A stretch of 64,000 nucleotides of DNA from DATAXI01 sp963756185 (GCA_963756185.1 CAVWMS010000015.1:186001-250000), one strand, 5' to 3'. Positions 29,871 through 38,394 are shown, counted from the first letter of the stretch. The notes: generated by a model from the sequence alone, not told the origin. Made by a program: numbers and translations.

Positions 29871-30605
29871 TCACGTCGTTGCCTCCTGGATGGCCGCGCG
29901 CTGGAGGGCAATCAAATCGGCGACACCCTTTTTGCCGAGCTCGAGCATCGCCTGGAATTCCGCGTCGGAGAAGGTCGACTCCTCGCCCGAGCCCTGGACT
30001 TCGACGAATTGCCCATCCTCGGTCAGCACCAGGTTGAAATCGACCGCGGCATCCTTGTCCTCCGAGTAATCGAGATCGAGCAACTCCGCGCCGGCGACGA
30101 TGCCGACGCTGATCGCCGCGAGCAGCTTGTGAATGGGCGAGGCCGCCAGCTTGCCGGCGGCAATGAGCTTGCGGCTGGCCAGTTCCATGGCCACGCAGGC
30201 GCCGGTGATCGAGGCCGTGCGCGTCCCGCCGTCTGCCTGGAGCACGTCGCAATCGATCCAAAGCGTGCGCGGCCCGAGCGCCTTCAAATCGACCGCCGCC
30301 CGCAGCGACCGGCCCATGAGCCGCTGGATTTCAATGCCGCGCCCGTCGGGCTTGCCCCTGGAGATGTCGCGCGGCTTCCGGTCGAGCGTGGAATAGGGCA
30401 GCATCGAGTATTCCGCCGTGATCCAGCCGCCCGGCACGCCTTGCTCCTTCATCCAGCGCGGGACCCCGTCCTCGATGGTAGCCGCGCAGATGACGCGCGT
30501 ATTGCCAAACCCGACCAGCACCGACCCCGTCGCGTGCGGGGCGATGCCGGGAGTGAAAGAGATGGGGCGAAGCTGGTCTGGGAGGCGGCCGTCGGCTCGG
30601 GTCAT
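29871..30605 (-). CDS. rph: Ribonuclease PH
   Basis: Phosphorolytic 3'-5' exoribonuclease that trims tRNA precursors and structured RNA. The 244-residue product has RADGRLPDQLRPISFTPG at the start, GSVLVGFGNTRVICAAT, the phosphate-binding RxxGRSLRA (LMGRSLRAAVDL) and DCDVLQADGGTRTASITGA with the catalytic Asp. EVQGSGEESTFS follows near the end. Length and order are normal and no indel is visible. It is the first gene of the minus-strand run rph-gmd-lipA-GT2 and is divergent from thrB, with 125 bp between the starts. Confidence 0.93.
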   Translation of the reverse strand: MTRADGRLPDQLRPISFTPGIAPHATGSVLVGFGNTRVICAATIEDGVPRWMKEQGVPGGWITAEYSMLPYSTLDRKPRDISRGKPDGRGIEIQRLMGRSLRAAVDLKALGPRTLWIDCDVLQADGGTRTASITGACVAMELASRKLIAAGKLAASPIHKLLAAISVGIVAGAELLDLDYSEDKDAAVDFNLVLTEDGQFVEVQGSGEESTFSDAEFQAMLELGKKGVADLIALQRAAIQEATT

Positions 30606-30730
30606 GTGGTAAAAACCGGCACTCTGAAGCAGGATGCCCGCCCGGAGGAAGGATTTTCGTCAGGCGTTGACGGCATCCCCCGCTCTTTACCTTCTTCCCA
30701 TCTGGTGATTTCCTCGGCACAAATCCCTCT

Positions 30731-31579
30731 ATGCAGGATGCCGTAACGATCCAGATTCCAGCCACTACCGCCAACCTCGGTCCCGGCTTTGATTGCCTCG
30801 GGGTCGCGCTCGCGCTTTACAACCGCGTGACCGTCGAACGCTCGAACGATTCCGCCCGGGAATTGACGCCGATGGCCAACGAAGCCGCCGCGGCATTTTT
30901 CCACACCGCCGGCATCGCGCCGTTTCCGTTTCATTGCCATATCGATGGCGAGGTTCCCCGGTCGCGCGGGCTGGGCAGCAGCGTGACGGTGCGGCTGGGC
31001 CTGCTTCACGGCCTCAATGAACTCAATGGCAAACCGCTGACCCAGCGCCGCATGTTCGAGATTTGCGCCGCGCTCGAGGGCCATCCCGACAACGCCGCGC
31101 CCGGCGCGTTCGGCGGCTTCGTCGTCTCGGGGCCGGGCAGCTACGAGCGCTTCGAGGTCGACCCGGCGCTGCAATTCATCCTCCTGGTGCCGCCCTTCGA
31201 GGTCTCGACGCCCGCGGCCCGGCGCGTGCTGCCGGCGCACGTCGACCGGCTGGCGGCGGTGCGCAGTTGCGGAAACGCCTGCCGCATCACGGCCGCGTTC
31301 GCCACGCGCCATTACGATGGGTTGCGCGGCGCATTCGGCGACGGGCTGCACCAGCCCTTTCGCGAGGCCTTTGTCCCCTTCCTGCCAAAGGTCATCGCCG
31401 CGGGCGAGAAAGCCGGCGCGCTCGGCGGATTCCTGAGCGGCTCCGGCTCGACCATCTGCTGCGTGACGCTCGGAAACACCGACGAAGTGGCCACCGCCAT
31501 GCAGCGCGCCTGCGGCGACAAGGACGCCTACACCGTCCGCACGCATGCGGACAATCGCGGCGCCGCGCCGGCTGAATAG
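30731..31579 (+). CDS. thrB: Homoserine kinase
   Basis: Phosphorylates L-homoserine in threonine synthesis. A GHMP-family kinase of 282 residues: ATTANLGPGFDCLGVALALYN (residues 11-31) is the substrate-side motif 1. PRSRGLGSSVTV (76-87) is the ATP phosphate loop, here with Val-Thr after GSS rather than the usual Ala. GAFGGFVVS follows near 130, and the C-terminal LGGFLSGSGSTICC is motif 3. No thrA or thrC is adjacent. The next gene, lpxK, starts three bases after the stop, so both are likely on one transcript. Confidence 0.9.
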   Translation: MQDAVTIQIPATTANLGPGFDCLGVALALYNRVTVERSNDSARELTPMANEAAAAFFHTAGIAPFPFHCHIDGEVPRSRGLGSSVTVRLGLLHGLNELNGKPLTQRRMFEICAALEGHPDNAAPGAFGGFVVSGPGSYERFEVDPALQFILLVPPFEVSTPAARRVLPAHVDRLAAVRSCGNACRITAAFATRHYDGLRGAFGDGLHQPFREAFVPFLPKVIAAGEKAGALGGFLSGSGSTICCVTLGNTDEVATAMQRACGDKDAYTVRTHADNRGAAPAE

Positions 31580-31582
31580 CCC

Positions 31583-32773
31583 ATGCGGCGCTGGTTTGAG
31601 CAACTCGAGCAGTTCGCGATCGAGGTCATCCTCGAGGATCGCAAGGGAAAGCGCGCCACGCTGCTGCGCGCCCTGCTTTACGCGCTCTCCCATCTTTACC
31701 TCGGCATCGTCCAGTTGCGCATCTGGCTTTATCGCCACCGGCTCATGCGCGACCGCACCCTCGGCTGCCTCGTCATTTCCATCGGCAACCTCACCGTCGG
31801 CGGCACCGGCAAGACCCCCGTCGTGGAGAAATTCGCGCGCGCATTGCAGGCGGGCGGGCGCCGCGTGGCCATCCTGAGCCGCGGCTACAAGAGCAAGAAA
31901 CTGCCCTTGCTCAGGCGCCTCTGGCATTCCCTCACCAACCGCGCGCCGTACAAGCCCCGCATCGTCAGCGACGGCCGCTCGATCCTGCTCGATTCGCGCA
32001 TGGCCGGCGACGAGCCCTACATGCTGGCCGTCAATCTCAAGGATGTGATCGTCCTGGTGGACAAAAACCGCGTCTCGAGCGGACGCTATGCCATCGAGGA
32101 AATGGGCTGCGACACCCTGCTGCTCGATGACGGCATGCAATTTCTGCGGCTCAAGCACCGGCTCGAGATCGTCCTCATCGACCGCCAGGCGCCCTTCGGC
32201 AATGAGCACCTGCTGCCCCGCGGGACGCTGCGCGAGCCCCCCGCCAACCTGCGCCGCGCCAGCTACATCTTCATCACCAAGAGCACCACGCAGGGCAATG
32301 AGGACCTCATCAAGCGCATCCGCAAATACAATCGCACCGCCGAAATCATCGAGTGCACCCACCAGCCCCAATACCTCGAACACGTCCTCACCGGCGACCG
32401 CCTCCCGCTCGATTGGCTGCGCGGCAAGCATGTCGGCGCGCTCTCCGCCATCGCCGCGCCCAGGAGCTTCGAGGAGGGCCTCAAGCGCCTCGGCGCCAGG
32501 GTCGAATTGAGCCGCCAGTTCGCCGATCACCACCGCTTCACCGAGCGCGAGATCACCGGCTTCCTCAAGCGCTGCGGCAACCGCGCCCTCGACGCCGTCA
32601 TCACCACGGAAAAGGATTATGTCCGCATTCCCCGCATCCCCTCGCCGGAAGTGCCCATCTATTTCCTGCGCGTCGAAATCGAAATCCTCAGCGGCGCCGA
32701 AAGCTGGCAAAGCTGCGTCGACCGCCTTTGCAAACAACAGACCATGATGGCGCCCCAGCGGTTTTTCGGGTAA
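31583..32773 (+). CDS. lpxK: Tetraacyldisaccharide 4'-kinase
   Basis: Phosphorylates lipid A disaccharide at the 4' position at the inner membrane. The Walker A loop SIGNLTVGGTGKTPVV lies at residues 66-81 and is followed by AILSRGYKSK. MAGDEPYMLA and DTLLLDDGMQF (with the DDG metal site) are typical. LIDRQAPFGNEHLLPRGTLREPPANLRRA and AIAAPRSFEEGLKRLG, with the DHHRFTEREI that follows, complete the family signature. The N-terminal membrane anchor is present. At 396 residues it is longer than enterobacterial LpxK. It shows that the organism makes lipid A. The gene follows thrB at three bases. Confidence 0.93.
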   Translation: MRRWFEQLEQFAIEVILEDRKGKRATLLRALLYALSHLYLGIVQLRIWLYRHRLMRDRTLGCLVISIGNLTVGGTGKTPVVEKFARALQAGGRRVAILSRGYKSKKLPLLRRLWHSLTNRAPYKPRIVSDGRSILLDSRMAGDEPYMLAVNLKDVIVLVDKNRVSSGRYAIEEMGCDTLLLDDGMQFLRLKHRLEIVLIDRQAPFGNEHLLPRGTLREPPANLRRASYIFITKSTTQGNEDLIKRIRKYNRTAEIIECTHQPQYLEHVLTGDRLPLDWLRGKHVGALSAIAAPRSFEEGLKRLGARVELSRQFADHHRFTEREITGFLKRCGNRALDAVITTEKDYVRIPRIPSPEVPIYFLRVEIEILSGAESWQSCVDRLCKQQTMMAPQRFFG

Positions 32774-32781
32774 TCGCGGAT

Positions 32782-33453
32782 TCAACCCGAACAGGCTGAA
32801 CCACGACAACATCCCGGCTCGCGTACGCAGCGGCAGGCGAATACCGCCAGCCCGGAACCGAGAACGGGAGCGCTGAGGTAAATCCAAAGCCAGGCGAGAT
32901 GGCCGCTCACCAGGGCCGGCCCCAAGGAGCGAGCCGGATTCATGGACGCCCCACAGATGGGGCCGGCAAAGAGGGCCTCGAGGGCGATCACCGAACCGAC
33001 GGCGATGCCGGCGGTGATGCCTTTTTCACGCGCCCCGGTCGAGACCCCGAGGATCACGAACATGAGAATGGCGGTCAAAACCAGTTCAAGGATGAACGAC
33101 TGCGAAGCGGGGCCCGCGGGGAACGTCGCGCCGAGCGTGGCATCAGCCGGGAATAGAAAGCGAAGCAAGAGGCTTGCCGCGATGGCGCCCAGGACTTGAG
33201 CGCCCATGTAGGGAGCGACTTGCCTGCCGGGAAGCCGCCTCGCAAACCAGAAGCCGAATGTCACGGCGGGGTTCAGATGCGCGCCGGAGATGTCTCCAAC
33301 CGTGTAAATCATCGCCAGTATGACCAGGCCAAAGGTGAGCGCCACGCCCACGTGGGTGACCGCGCCGTGAGTCACGTCGTCTATGACAATCGCCCCCGTG
33401 CCCGCAAAGACCAGGGCGAACGCGCCAAAAAATTCGGCGGCCAGGTTTTTCAT
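32782..33453 (-). CDS. MIP-family aquaporin / aquaglyceroporin next to arsC
   Basis: The start is the ATG at 33453 (MKNLAAEFFGAFALVFAGTGAIV) that overlaps the arsC stop as ATGA. Six membrane helices and two half-helix pore loops are visible: GAHLNPAVTFG (NPA at 61-63) and GASMNPARSLGPA (NPA at 172-174). The second NPA is followed by the conserved Arg. The tail is Cys-rich (CRCVREPGCC). Aquaporins conduct water, glycerol or trivalent metalloids; location directly behind arsC suggests an AqpS-like As(III) channel. The selectivity-filter residues would decide this and cannot be assigned with certainty here. Confidence 0.88.
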   Translation of the reverse strand: MKNLAAEFFGAFALVFAGTGAIVIDDVTHGAVTHVGVALTFGLVILAMIYTVGDISGAHLNPAVTFGFWFARRLPGRQVAPYMGAQVLGAIAASLLLRFLFPADATLGATFPAGPASQSFILELVLTAILMFVILGVSTGAREKGITAGIAVGSVIALEALFAGPICGASMNPARSLGPALVSGHLAWLWIYLSAPVLGSGLAVFACRCVREPGCCRGSACSG

Positions 33454-33887
33454 GAGGCCACCGCGCAATGCTCTTCGCAAAAAGACTCAACCTTTCGCCG
33501 GATGTCGTCGCGGATTTCGCGGACGCGCGCCAGCTTTTGCTCATGGGAGCCCGTGAGCTTCGACGGATCCGGAAAAGGCCAGTGCAGACGCTGCGCCGAA
33601 CCGGGGAAGATCGGGCAGCCTTCGGCGTCGGCCTCGCTGCAAACGGTGACCACATGGGAAAAACGCTGCCCGGACTCTATGACGTTGCCGACGGATCGTG
33701 TCTCCTTGCCGGAAATGTCGATCTCCACCTCCCGCAATGCCTCGACGACAATGGGGTTGAGCGAGCCGGGGTGCAGCCCGGCGCTTTGGGCCTCGAACTC
33801 GCCGCCGCACAATTGGTTGACGAATGCCTCGGCCATCTGGCTGCGGGCGCTGTTGTGGACGCAAATGAAGAGGATTCGGTTTTTCAT
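33450..33887 (-). CDS. arsC: Arsenate reductase, thioredoxin-coupled low-molecular-weight phosphatase type
   Basis: The start is the ATG at 33887 (MKNRILFICVHNSARSQMAEAF), giving 145 residues. The P-loop CVHNSARS carries the first catalytic Cys (C9) in CX5R. Further cysteines at C83 and C91 (TVCSEADAEGC) match the relay Cys pair of thioredoxin-coupled ArsC, with a spacing of seven rather than six residues. WPFPDPS gives the catalytic Asp (D107). It reduces As(V) to As(III). The aquaporin gene overlaps it downstream, and no arsB/acr3 or arsR is visible, so efflux may depend on the channel. The upstream neighbour is the duplicated leader at 33919-33999. Confidence 0.9.
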   Translation of the reverse strand: MKNRILFICVHNSARSQMAEAFVNQLCGGEFEAQSAGLHPGSLNPIVVEALREVEIDISGKETRSVGNVIESGQRFSHVVTVCSEADAEGCPIFPGSAQRLHWPFPDPSKLTGSHEQKLARVREIRDDIRRKVESFCEEHCAVAS

Positions 33888-33918
33888 GGGCTGTTTCGGC
33901 GGGCAATACAGGTTCAAA

Positions 33919-33999
33919 CCCGAATATCGGCTTAACTTCAAGTTTCCATTTTCCCTCGGCCAGCTTACAGAAGGAGGGTTTTCACCATGGATTTACTCG
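33919..33999 (+). repeat. 81-bp direct repeat, copy 1 (duplicated leader and first codons of the MTHFR gene)
   Basis: Matches 34960-35040 with two mismatches over 81 bp. It includes the same AGAAGGAGGG ribosome-binding site and ATGGATTTACTCG start. Copy 2 is the native start of the homocysteine methyltransferase/MTHFR gene. Copy 1 sits next to the arsC side of the gap, and 960 bp separate the two. Confidence 0.9.
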
Positions 34000-34388
34000 C
34001 CAACGCAGCCCTCGACTACTTCTCGGACAGCCTCTAAAGTCATTGGAAAATCAGCGAACGAATGGGACACGATGTCATCGATCAGCGAAGCCTTGCGATG
34101 GCGAAGATTATCGCCAATCGCATTCTGGAAAATCCCGGCCTTCTCAATGCGGCAAAGAAAAACCTCGACCGGTGGCTGGTCACATGCGCCCCAAATTCAC
34201 GTGCCACCTTGATGGAATGGAAGGCGATCCTGGAATCCGGCGTGGGATCCACGATTGAAGTCCTTGGAGGTCAAGACGAACGTTCCACCCGTCTACGCCA
34301 ATCAAGTCCGTTTGCCGGCGAGGAGTTCATTACCCGCGCCGAGCGAAGCGATCTCATCTTGCGGTTTTCAGCTCAGAAGACCGTATGA
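33987..34388 (+). CDS. First gene of a TA-like pair (unknown family), start borrowed from the duplicated leader, in-frame TAA
   Basis: The ATG in repeat copy 1 (33987) opens MDLLANAALDYFSDSL, a TAA stops it at 34035, and the same frame continues SHWKISERMGHDVIDQRSLAMAKIIANRILENPGLLNAAKKNLDRWL to 34388. Residues before and after the TAA look like one protein, so either translation begins at the ATG at 34062 (108 residues) or AAA mutated to TAA. The C-terminal RSTRLRQSSPFAGEEFITRAERSDLILRF is a motif I associate with small proteins paired with nucleotidyltransferases. The stop overlaps the next start (ATGA). An antitoxin-like role is inferred from pairing only. Confidence 0.6.
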
Positions 34389-34918
34389 CCCGCGCCGACC
34401 TGGAGCACATCATCCGCGCGGCGGCGGCTAATGCGGACACGGATGAAATCGTGATTGTCGGAAGCCAGGCGATATTGGGATCGATTCCCAATCCTCCGGA
34501 TGAGATTTGCCAGTCGATCGAGGCCGACGTGTATCCGAAGGATCGGCCGGAAACCTCGATTTTGATCGACGGAGCCATTGGGGAGCATTCGGTCTTTCAC
34601 AAAACATTCGGATACTATGCTCACGGCGTTGCTCCGGACACGGCCATGCTGCCCAAGGGGGCTCTGGAGCGGCTGATTGCGCTTCGAAATGAAAACACGA
34701 AGTACAAAACGGGCTGGTGCCTGGAGCCTCACGACCTCGCTGCCAGCAAGCTGATCGCCGGCAGAGACAAGGATATTGGTTTTGTCAGGGCGATGCTAAA
34801 GCACAACCTGATCGAAGCGGAATTGGTACGTGAACGGCTGAAGACGGTCGCCGATGACGGAAGGGTGGCGACTGCCGTCCAACGGCTCGACAGAATCATT
34901 CGGGCCAGCGGTCACTAG
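34385..34918 (+). CDS. Nucleotidyltransferase-fold protein (DUF6036-like), probable toxin partner
   Basis: A 177-residue product opening MTRADLEHIIRAAAANADTDEIVIVGSQAILGSIPNPPDEICQSIEADVYP. IVGSQAI followed by SIEADVYP is the GS...DxD nucleotidyltransferase core, with the first acidic residue as Glu-Ala-Asp. KTGWCLEPHDLAASKLIAGRDKDIGFVRAML resembles the helical half of AbiEii-like and DUF6036 proteins. These families occur as two-gene TA-like or abortive-infection-like modules. It overlaps the preceding gene by four bases, and the pair is enclosed by the 81-bp repeats. Toxicity is not shown by sequence. Confidence 0.65.
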   Translation: MTRADLEHIIRAAAANADTDEIVIVGSQAILGSIPNPPDEICQSIEADVYPKDRPETSILIDGAIGEHSVFHKTFGYYAHGVAPDTAMLPKGALERLIALRNENTKYKTGWCLEPHDLAASKLIAGRDKDIGFVRAMLKHNLIEAELVRERLKTVADDGRVATAVQRLDRIIRASGH

Positions 34919-34959
34919 CCAAGCTGAGGCCTCACCAGGGCCGGCCCGGGTCGTTTACC

Positions 34960-35040
34960 CCCGAATATCCGCTTAACTTCAAGTTTCCATTTTCCCTCCG
35001 CCAGCTTACAGAAGGAGGGTTTTCACCATGGATTTACTCG
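34960..35040 (+). repeat. 81-bp direct repeat, copy 2 (native leader of the MTHFR gene)
   Basis: The counterpart of 33919-33999. It contains the ribosome-binding site AGAAGGAGGG seven bases before the start codon at 35028 and the first four codons (MDLL). Confidence 0.9.
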
Positions 35041-36843
35041 AAGTTCTTCAGGATCAGGTCGTCCCGGGCGACGGCGCCATGGGGACCATGATCCTCGAAG
35101 CCGGCGTCCCGCTCGAACGCTGTTTCGAGGAGCTTTGCGTCAGCCAGGCCGATTTGATCCGCGGCATCCATGAAAAATACGTCGCCGCCGGCGCGCGGGT
35201 GATCGAGACCAACAGCTTCGGCGCGAACGCCGCGCGGCTGGCCAAATACGGCTTCGAGCGCCGGGTCAACGAGATCAACTGGACCGCGGCGAAACTCGCC
35301 GTCGAAACGGCCCGCGGCAAGGACGTGTGCGTGGCCGGCAGCGTCGGCCCGCTGGGGCTCACGGCGGGACAGTCGCTCGAGGCAGGGCATCGACCGCAAG
35401 GCCGTATTCCAGGAGCAGATCGGCGCGCTGCTCGACGGCGGGGTGCAGGCGGTTTTTTTCGAGACCTTCACCGACCTCGACGAATTGCTGCTCGCCCTCG
35501 AGGTCAAGCAATCGCTCCATCATTGCCCGGCCATTTGCTCGATGGCCTGCTCCGAGGAGGGCCGCCTGCCGGACGGCATGCCGCTCCACGAGGCATTCGA
35601 GAAACTCCGCGCCGCGGACGCTGAAATCGTCGGCGCCAATTGCCTCAACGGCCCGCACGCCATGCTGCGGCTTTTCCAGCGGCTGCCCATCCAGGGCCTG
35701 CTCTCCGCGTATCCGAACGCCGGCTACCCGAAATACCACGACGGGCGCTACCTCTATTTCACCTCGCCGGAATACTTCGCCAACGCCGCCCGCGACCTGG
35801 CCGCCGAAGGCGCGCGGCTCATCGGCGGCTGCTGCGGCATCGGCCCGCAGCACATCGCCGCGATGGTCGAGGCGCTCAGGGGATTCGAACCCGTGCGCAC
35901 CAAGATTGTCGTCGAGGAAACGCTTCCGGCCATCGCCGCGCCTGTCGTCCCCGAAAGCAAGAACATCCTCGATATGGTCAGGAGCGGCAAAACCGTCGTG
36001 ATGACCGAACTCGACCCGCCGAAGACGCTCGACCTCGAAAAATATTTCGAAGGCGCGAAGGCGCTCGCCGCCGCCGGCAGCGATTTCATTACGCTCGCCG
36101 ACAATTCGCTCGCCATCCTGCGCGTGAGCAACCTCGCCGTCGGCGCCATGCTCAAGGAGCGCCACCGCATCGAGCCGCTGCTGCACCTGAGCTGCCGCGA
36201 CCGCAATTTGATCGGCCTGCAAAGCGAACTCATGGGCATGTCCGCCCTCGGCATCCACCACGTCCTGCCGCTCACGGGCGACCCGGCGAAAACCGGCGAC
36301 CACCCCGGCGCCTCGTCGGTTTACGATGTCACTTCCATTGAATTGATCGGCATCATCAAGCGGATGAACGAGGGGGTCAATTACACCGGCAAATCGATCA
36401 AGATCGCCTCGCCGTTCATCATCGGCTGCACCTTCAATCCCAACGCGAAAAACATGGACGCCCAGGTCTCGCGCCTCGAGCGCAAGGTCGCCGCCGGCGC
36501 GCAATACGTGATGACCCAGCCCCTCTTCGAGACGCGGCTGGTCGAGGAAATGCATCGCCGGACCAAACATTTCGGCATCCCGATTTTCACCGGCGTCTGG
36601 CCGCTGCTCAACGGGCGCCAGGCGGAGTTCCTGCACAACGAAGTCCCCGGCATCGTGATCCCCGAGCGCGTCCGCGCCGGGATGGCCGGCAAGGAGGGCG
36701 CCGAAGGCCGCAAAAAGGGAATCGAACTCGCCAGGGAAATCTGCCGCGCCGCGCTGGACCTTTTCCCGGGGGTCTATCTCATCACCCCTTTTCTGCACTA
36801 CGATACCACCGTTGAGCTGTCCCACTTTGCCCGAAACCGCTGA
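35028..36843 (+). CDS. Bifunctional homocysteine S-methyltransferase / methylenetetrahydrofolate reductase (one insertion)
   Basis: About 605 residues once the extra G at 35381-35382 is removed (SLEQGIDRKAVFQEQIG). Residues 1-290 are the Zn-dependent homocysteine S-methyltransferase: GDGAMGTMILEAG, ETNSFGANAARL, then the Zn cysteines in GANCLNGP and GGCCGIGPQHI. Residues 310-605 are the TIM-barrel flavin MTHFR: VVMTELDPPKTLDLEKYFEGAKAL and LLHLSCRDRNLIGLQSELMGMSALGI. TGDPAKTGDHPGASSVYDV and GCTFNPNAKNMDAQVSRLERKVAAGAQYVMTQPLFE follow. This combination matches Bacillus YitJ-type proteins. It makes methyl-THF and may methylate homocysteine to methionine. A TA-like cassette has been inserted at its 5' end, with its leader duplicated. 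Confidence 0.9.
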
Positions 36844-37042
36844 TTTTTGATCCGCAGATTGACACAGATTAACGCAGATTAGGAGAGACCGACCGATCTT
36901 CGCAACTTGACCGCCGAAGGCGGCACTTTTTCGATCAGCAGCCGAGCGGAGCGAGACAATCCGCCGAAGGCGGACCCGAAGGGCGAGCCGGAAAGGCGAG
37001 TTCATCTCACATCAGCAATCAGCAATTTCCCTCCCTCCCCGA
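36844..37042. other. Intergenic region with hairpins and one CAGATTA half-element
   Basis: Holds the half-element 36849-36880 (TCCGCAGATTGACACAGATT core) and two copies of the perfect hairpin CCGCC-GAA-GGCGG (36911-36923 and 36961-36973). The reverse-complement relative of this hairpin is at 42277-42291. Confidence 0.6.
36849..36880 (+). repeat. CAGATTA-type half-element, left of the TVP38-like gene
   Basis: One arm of the palindrome seen at 26864-26960. The opposite arm, in inverted orientation, lies at 37816-37848 on the other side of the TVP38-like gene. Confidence 0.65.
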
Positions 37043-37817
37043 ATGACCAAATTTTCCCGAGCGGTCGCTTTGCAGTTGGCCGGGTTTCTCCTGGTCATCG
37101 GCGTCGCGATCTTTCTCGCGCATTATTTCGACCTGATCCAAGTGCTCGGCCGGATGCAGCAGCGCATGGGCCAGATGCAATGGTGGGGCGCGCTCCTCTA
37201 TCCGCTCCTGGTCGCCGCGTGCAACCTGCTGCTGCTTCCCGGCAGCGTGCTGACGCTCGGCAGCGGGCTCTTCTTCGGCCTTTGGTGGGGTTCGTTCCTC
37301 GTGCTTTGCGGCAACGTGCTCGGCGCCGCCATCGCCTTCGGCATCGGCCGCATGCTCGGGCCGCACCTGGGTCGAGAAGCGCATCCTGCGCAAGGACAAA
37401 TGGGCGCGCCTCGACGAAGCCATATCGCGCGAGGGCTGGAAGATCATCTTCCTCAGCCAGGTCCACCCTTTTTTCCCCACCAGCCTGCTCAATTACTTTT
37501 ACGGCATCACCCGCATCCGTTTCCGCACCTGCATGCTCTGGATCGCCATCGCGCAATTCCCCGGCATTTTTTTCTACGCCTACCTCGGCACGCTCGCGCA
37601 GCTCGGCATCAAGCTCTACGAGCACAAAAACCATCCCCGTCCCCACGAATACGTCGTCTGGTTCTCCGGCCTCCTCCTCTCGGCCATCGTAACCGCCGCC
37701 ATTGGCCGCATCGCCCTGCGCATGCTCGGCGAAGCGGGCGCCATCGAATCAAAAAGCACTCCCTCCGACCCCCTCCCGCTCAACAGCGAACAACCCACGC
37801 TGGAAAAGCGCACATAA
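37043..37817 (+). CDS. TVP38/TMEM64 (VTT-domain) membrane protein (one insertion)
   Basis: An integral membrane protein of about 257 residues after removing one extra G at 37369-37371, which joins GIGRMLGPHL to VEKRILRKDKWARLDEAI. Hydrophobic helices are at 8-28, 46-70 and 78-105. The VTT motif region LLLLPGSVLTLGSGLFFGLWWG...GAAIAFGIGRMLG and the later FPTSLLNYFYGITRIRFRTCMLWIAIAQFPGIFFYAYLGTLA are characteristic of the SNARE-associated/DedA-like family. These are implicated in lipid (undecaprenyl-phosphate or phospholipid) translocation; the substrate here is unknown. The gene lies between two inverted CAGATTA half-elements. Confidence 0.82.
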
Positions 37818-37848
37818 ATCTGCGCGAATCCGCGATAATCTGCGGATA
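37816..37848 (-). repeat. CAGATTA-type half-element, right of the TVP38-like gene
   Basis: Reverse orientation arm (TATCCGCAGATTATCGCGGA when read on the minus strand). It begins inside the last codon of the TVP38-like gene and ends 15 bp before the stop codon of the clpX fragment. Confidence 0.65.
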
Positions 37849-37863
37849 ACTCCTACTCCCGCC

Positions 37864-38010
37864 TTACGCCGCGTCCTTGTCCTGTTTCTTCCGGATAATC
37901 GGCGGCCTCTTCCCCTCGATCACCGCGCGGTTCAGCGTGACGTTGGCAATATCCTCGCGGCTCGGGATGTCATACATCACCTCGAGCATGATGCGCTCCA
38001 GCGTCGGTCG
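37864..38010 (-). pseudogene. Duplicate 3' end of clpX (fragment)
   Basis: Minus-strand fragment encoding (L)ERIMLEVMYDIPSREDIANVTLNRAV and then IEGKRPPIIRKKQDKDAA, ending TAA at 37864. It matches the end of the main clpX (38647-38788) at about 92 percent, including 41 identical bases (37955-37995 versus 38739-38779). Most differences fall at third codon positions and the fragment keeps an open frame. The homology fades near 38010, before the MazF-like gene's stop. Confidence 0.85.
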
Positions 38011-38052
38011 CAAGCAGGCCCCGACCGGCGGCCAACGTCCGAATCCTCCATG

Positions 38053-38388
38053 TTATCGGGCAAGAATCTCAGCGATAAATTGCCTTAATGCTGACTTTAT
38101 CCTATCCCAATCTCCTGGCGAAAGCTGTCCCAGTTTTTTGACGGTTGTTGACTTCCCGACAGTCGCCAGCTTTTCGAGCCGGACAACGGAGGGAAGCCGA
38201 AGACCGGCGCGCTGCCATTCGACAACAGTCACATCCCGGGAAGAGCGCACCGCCTGACTTGTCACCGGAGCAACGAGCAAATCCGCATCACCACCATCGT
38301 GGATAATCAACACGGGGCGCCTTTTGCTTCCGCTGCCGTCGCTGAACACGACGGGCACGAGCAGAATATCTCCGGGGGAAAAGTTCAC
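38053..38388 (-). CDS. MazF/PemK-type toxin
   Basis: A GTG-started 111-residue protein. NFSPGDILLVPVVFSDGSGSKRRPVLIIHDG is the MazF opening (GDIxxxxFP...SKxRPVLVI), DLLVAPVTSQ follows, and GLRLPSVVRLEKLATVGKSTTVKKLGQLSPGDWDRIKSALRQF matches the S/T-rich loop and last helices of the PemK-like endoribonuclease fold. Members cut single-stranded RNA; the specificity is unknown. It begins six bases after the antitoxin stop. The pair lies between clpX and a duplicate clpX 3' end, in clpX's transcription direction. Confidence 0.82.
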   Translation of the reverse strand: MNFSPGDILLVPVVFSDGSGSKRRPVLIIHDGGDADLLVAPVTSQAVRSSRDVTVVEWQRAGLRLPSVVRLEKLATVGKSTTVKKLGQLSPGDWDRIKSALRQFIAEILAR

Positions 38389-38394
38389 ACCGGG

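Noticed and set aside
30602..32887. 761-residue minus-strand open frame over thrB and lpxK
   Set aside because: Antisense to two well-conserved genes; no family motif.
33911..33921. tRNA-like GGTTCAAACCC box near repeat copy 1
   Set aside because: No acceptor, D or anticodon stem can be drawn around it.
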